From JAAYQA01 sp964510345 (GTDB lineage Bacteria > Bacillota > Clostridia > Tissierellales > Peptoniphilaceae), in NCBI GenBank assembly GCA_964510345.1, contig CAZEBB010000057.1, positions 1 through 7,229 on the forward strand: a stretch of DNA of 7,229 nt. Reading direction: 5' to 3'. This document shows, in pieces, positions 6,201 to 7,229 of this stretch; position 1 is the stretch's first letter, and every line of letters begins with the position of its first letter. Both the position numbers and the translations under genes were made by a program. The notes beneath the pieces were generated by a model. The model was not told where the DNA came from, ran no database searches, and was given only the letters and a program-made list of their open reading frames with translations.

Positions 6201-7223
6201 CAGGAGCGTGGCGATCTGTTGCACGATATCTCTCTTCCCGACGCCTCTCTCTCCCTCGATCACGCAGTATAATCCGCTTTCATTGACATTTTCCGCGATC
6301 TCTGCGACTTTTCCCAGCTTCGGTATCTCTCGTTTCAGTTGCTCAAACCGCTCTCTCGCGTGTATTTGTCTCGTTTTTCGGTGCTCTTTATACGCTTCGT
6401 ATTGCGCCGTCTTTTTCAGATAGTCGATATAACTCGCAAGCGCAATAGGCTTCGGCAAAGGTGAAAAACTATTGTTTTCATAGGAGTACAAATACCAAAC
6501 TCTGCGTTCCGATGTATCCAGGTCCCTCGTTTCGATATCCTGTTTTAGATCCGCAAAGTTTTCGTAGTCTTCGATCGTCCTCGATGTCGACACCGCATAA
6601 TTCAGGTCTCCACTGTGATTTGGGTGCAGTTTTGTGTACAGGGAGACGTAATTCCGCTCCTGCAATATTTCAGCGACTTCAAATAAACTCTCCGGCTCAT
6701 CTAAAAAGAGATCATTGTCGATGATAAACTGCACGTCAAATTTCATAAACGGTTCCGCTTCTCGTTTATGAGCCGCATACCATTCACGATCTTCTCTGAT
6801 TTTGTGCGTTTGGCCTGATTTCTCCAGATACTGGATATAGCCTGCGACAAAAAATACACAGGTGCTCAGTGAATCGGAGTCAAACGTTGCCGTCATCAAG
6901 CTGTCCCGCATTCCCAAGCCGTTCCACCAATTCTCTCCCCCATACGGTTTGTCTGCAAGCGCCGACATATGAGACGTATTCGTCTCTTTTTCTGCGCTGC
7001 CCGCAGGAATCGTGAACAGGTCCTTATTCGTATGGATCCGGATCCGGTTTCCTTCCGTCAGGTCCGTATCCACGCGAACGAGTTCATTCCGCACCATCTT
7101 TAAAGCAAGCTGATAGTGGCTTTCTTCCACATATTTCAATCCGTTGAGTGGTTGCCAATCAAAATGATACGGTCCCCTCTCCGTACGGAGTTGTTCGATC
7201 AACGCGTCCCTCTCATCCATCAT
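3222..7223 (-). CDS. Giant protein with three CbxX/CfqX-type AAA+ ATPase modules and a degenerate fourth
   Basis: At least 1333 aa, related to the CbbX/SpoVK/EccA branch of AAA+ ATPases, which act as ring-shaped remodelling motors. Three modules at about residues 524-778, 785-1045 and 1060-1320 are each complete. Walker A is GNPGTGKT at 570 and 837, and GNSGTGKT at 1107. Walker B has D633-E634, D900-E901 and D1170-E1171. The NPGIASR arginine is R686, R957 and R1226. A sensor-2-like GNGR arginine is R741, R1012 and R1281. Putative pore-loop tyrosines are Y610, Y877 and Y1147. Ahead of them, residues about 318-515 hold a P-loop-like GERGVGKR (324-331) but no clear Walker B acidic pair, so this looks like a degenerate NTPase. 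Residues 1-310 match nothing I recognise; about 265-310 are highly charged and probably helical. CbbX and SpoVK are single-module proteins of roughly 300 aa, so this is a multi-module relative. No signal peptide or membrane helix is evident, so it is probably cytoplasmic. The frame stays open to the window edge (GAT GCG before ATG), so the true start may lie outside. It is first of the visible three-gene operon; function and client are unknown. Confidence 0.9.
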   Translation of the reverse strand: MMDERDALIEQLRTERGPYHFDWQPLNGLKYVEESHYQLALKMVRNELVRVDTDLTEGNRIRIHTNKDLFTIPAGSAEKETNTSHMSALADKPYGGENWWNGLGMRDSLMTATFDSDSLSTCVFFVAGYIQYLEKSGQTHKIREDREWYAAHKREAEPFMKFDVQFIIDNDLFLDEPESLFEVAEILQERNYVSLYTKLHPNHSGDLNYAVSTSRTIEDYENFADLKQDIETRDLDTSERRVWYLYSYENNSFSPLPKPIALASYIDYLKKTAQYEAYKEHRKTRQIHARERFEQLKREIPKLGKVAEIAENVNESGLYCVIEGERGVGKRDIVQQIATLLTQKDKIDSANYQFSTFEDLADELGSKNLLKRRLYVLSGLPEFLYKSRTSRESDGSAISYLIKKLGQYQPQTYIIVIGEKRPVSQFLNISSQIKFLFGDNVIPIENLPSEQIYNTFREKLSAKVREELERQGSFQSIFLDYLALNRRHLPLNNEELANYLADYANNKNELILPPDVYRDQSVKEMLAPMVGMENVKKAVFEFEQYAHFLKRAEMNGMKLPGNQLHMVFTGNPGTGKTMIARVLGQMLYDLGIVEENKVIEAESKDLKSPYIGDSAAKTTSLLEKAMGGVLFIDEAYSIGSDILGKEIIATLVKAMEDHKDKLVIIFAGYEKEMHGFLNINPGIASRIGHTFHFRDYSSEELVLMFDRKMKKAGFTYDLSVLDAVADVFDHFRGQKNFGNGRFVDKLIQRTILNQSTRNVSNDWIHRITKEEIPTVSEMVTTDVVPVRSFEEQLDEFIGLETVKEKVRSFADFVRFQQIAKEAGATLTSGNMHMIFTGNPGTGKTAIARMMADMLFSIGVIKENKLMEVERKDLVAEYVGQTAVKTAEVIERAMNGVLFVDEAYTLSPKDSTNDFGKEAIATLIKAMEDYKGNLVVIFAGYREEMRNFLNSNPGIASRIGNTFHFPDYSTAELLVMFERKMEKSGFTLDEGALKKAEVVLEYFSGRKNFGNGRFVDKLVNETLMQHSGQIHEDQSNLLRITDQDVPDISDLSNQAKRAEVSSSLDAIVGLQKVKETVNEFEAMVNFSLTAKEEGLTVPDFNLHMLFTGNSGTGKTTVARLLAEKLYDIGILMEKKLVEVERKDLVAGYLGQTAEKVADVIDSAIGGVLFIDEAYTLTPATAGDYGAEAIATLIKAMEDHKDDLIVIFAGYEEEMKEFVQSNPGIASRIGFTFHFEDYTPDELTEIFMQKMKANGFTVTEQAKDKVQDIMSQYSGAENFGNGRFVDQVIQNALLRHATNPNRISFTQIDDSAIPDPAALAHVTGYTKSSIGFRSR
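3226..3240 (-). other. Stable hairpin over the last codons of the AAA+ gene
   Basis: CGGCTT and AAGCCG form a perfect 6-bp stem around a 3-base loop, ending one base before the TAG stop. No U-tract follows (TTAGAATAG), so it is not a normal terminator. It ends eight bases before the deacylase ribosome binding site, where it could mark an mRNA processing or stability point or affect coupled translation. Chance within coding sequence cannot be excluded. Confidence 0.35.
3264..5654 (-). repeat. Threefold internal repeat encoding the CbxX-type AAA+ modules
   Basis: The coding sequence repeats a unit of about 267-270 codons three times: the Walker A lysines are at K576, K843 and K1113. Modules two and three are the closest pair, sharing LVEVERKDLVA-type pore regions, whereas module one reads EAESKDLKSPYIGDSA. 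Short stretches are near-identical in DNA, for example around the KAMED codons. The order suggests an early duplication separating module one, then a later one giving two and three (inference). Confidence 0.85.
5679..6272 (-). other. Degenerate P-loop domain preceding the AAA+ modules
   Basis: Residues about 318-515 of the large protein begin with a hydrophobic strand and a P-loop, LYCVIEGERGVGKRDIVQQI. Further hydrophobic strands follow: RRLYVLSGL (372-380) and TYIIVIGEK (412-420), at spacings fitting a Walker B strand and a sensor-1 strand of an AAA-like fold. The Walker B strand lacks its acidic residues and Walker A ends in KR instead of KT/KS, so nucleotide binding may persist but hydrolysis is doubtful. 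The fold assignment is inference from pattern. Confidence 0.45.
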
Positions 7224-7229
7224 CGCATC

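Overview
The window looks like chromosome from a low-to-mid GC, endospore-former-type Bacillota. The grounds are strong AGGAGG-type ribosome binding sites, sigma-A-like promoters, a CbxX/SpoVK-type AAA+ protein and a Firmicute-style Crp/Fnr regulator. GC is about 50-55% by eye, so an Alicyclobacillaceae-like genus such as Tumebacillus is possible, but that is only an impression. No transposase, phage gene, CRISPR array, tRNA or rRNA was seen.

Left part (1-1480): a Crp/Fnr-family regulator gene (minus strand) and a small secreted, glycine-rich protein with three DxDxDG calcium-loop motifs (plus strand) are transcribed divergently from a shared intergenic region of about 180 bp. That region holds a convincing promoter for each gene. 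Between and over them lie three same-orientation GTCACA (TGTGAC) elements whose starts are 11 and 22 bp apart. This is a plausible operator linking the two genes. The secreted-protein gene contains a recent 138-bp tandem duplication and ends in a strong hairpin terminator.

Right part (1477-7223): three minus-strand genes form a compact operon entering from the right edge. The first is a giant (1333 aa or more) protein with three complete CbxX/CfqX-type AAA+ modules, a fourth degenerate P-loop domain in front of them, and about 310 N-terminal residues I do not recognise. Fifteen bases later comes a zinc-dependent deacylase of the succinylglutamate desuccinylase/aspartoacylase family. It overlaps by 4 bp (ATGA) a ten-helix EamA/DMT transporter. 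The transporter gene ends inside the hairpin terminator of the convergent secreted-protein gene.

The deacylase-transporter pair suggests release of a small molecule from an N-acylated amino-acid-like compound and its passage through the membrane. The AAA+ protein could be a remodelling chaperone for an unknown client. The functional link is inference from gene order alone. The most unusual object is the multi-module AAA+ protein; the most testable regulatory signal is the phased GTCACA array.
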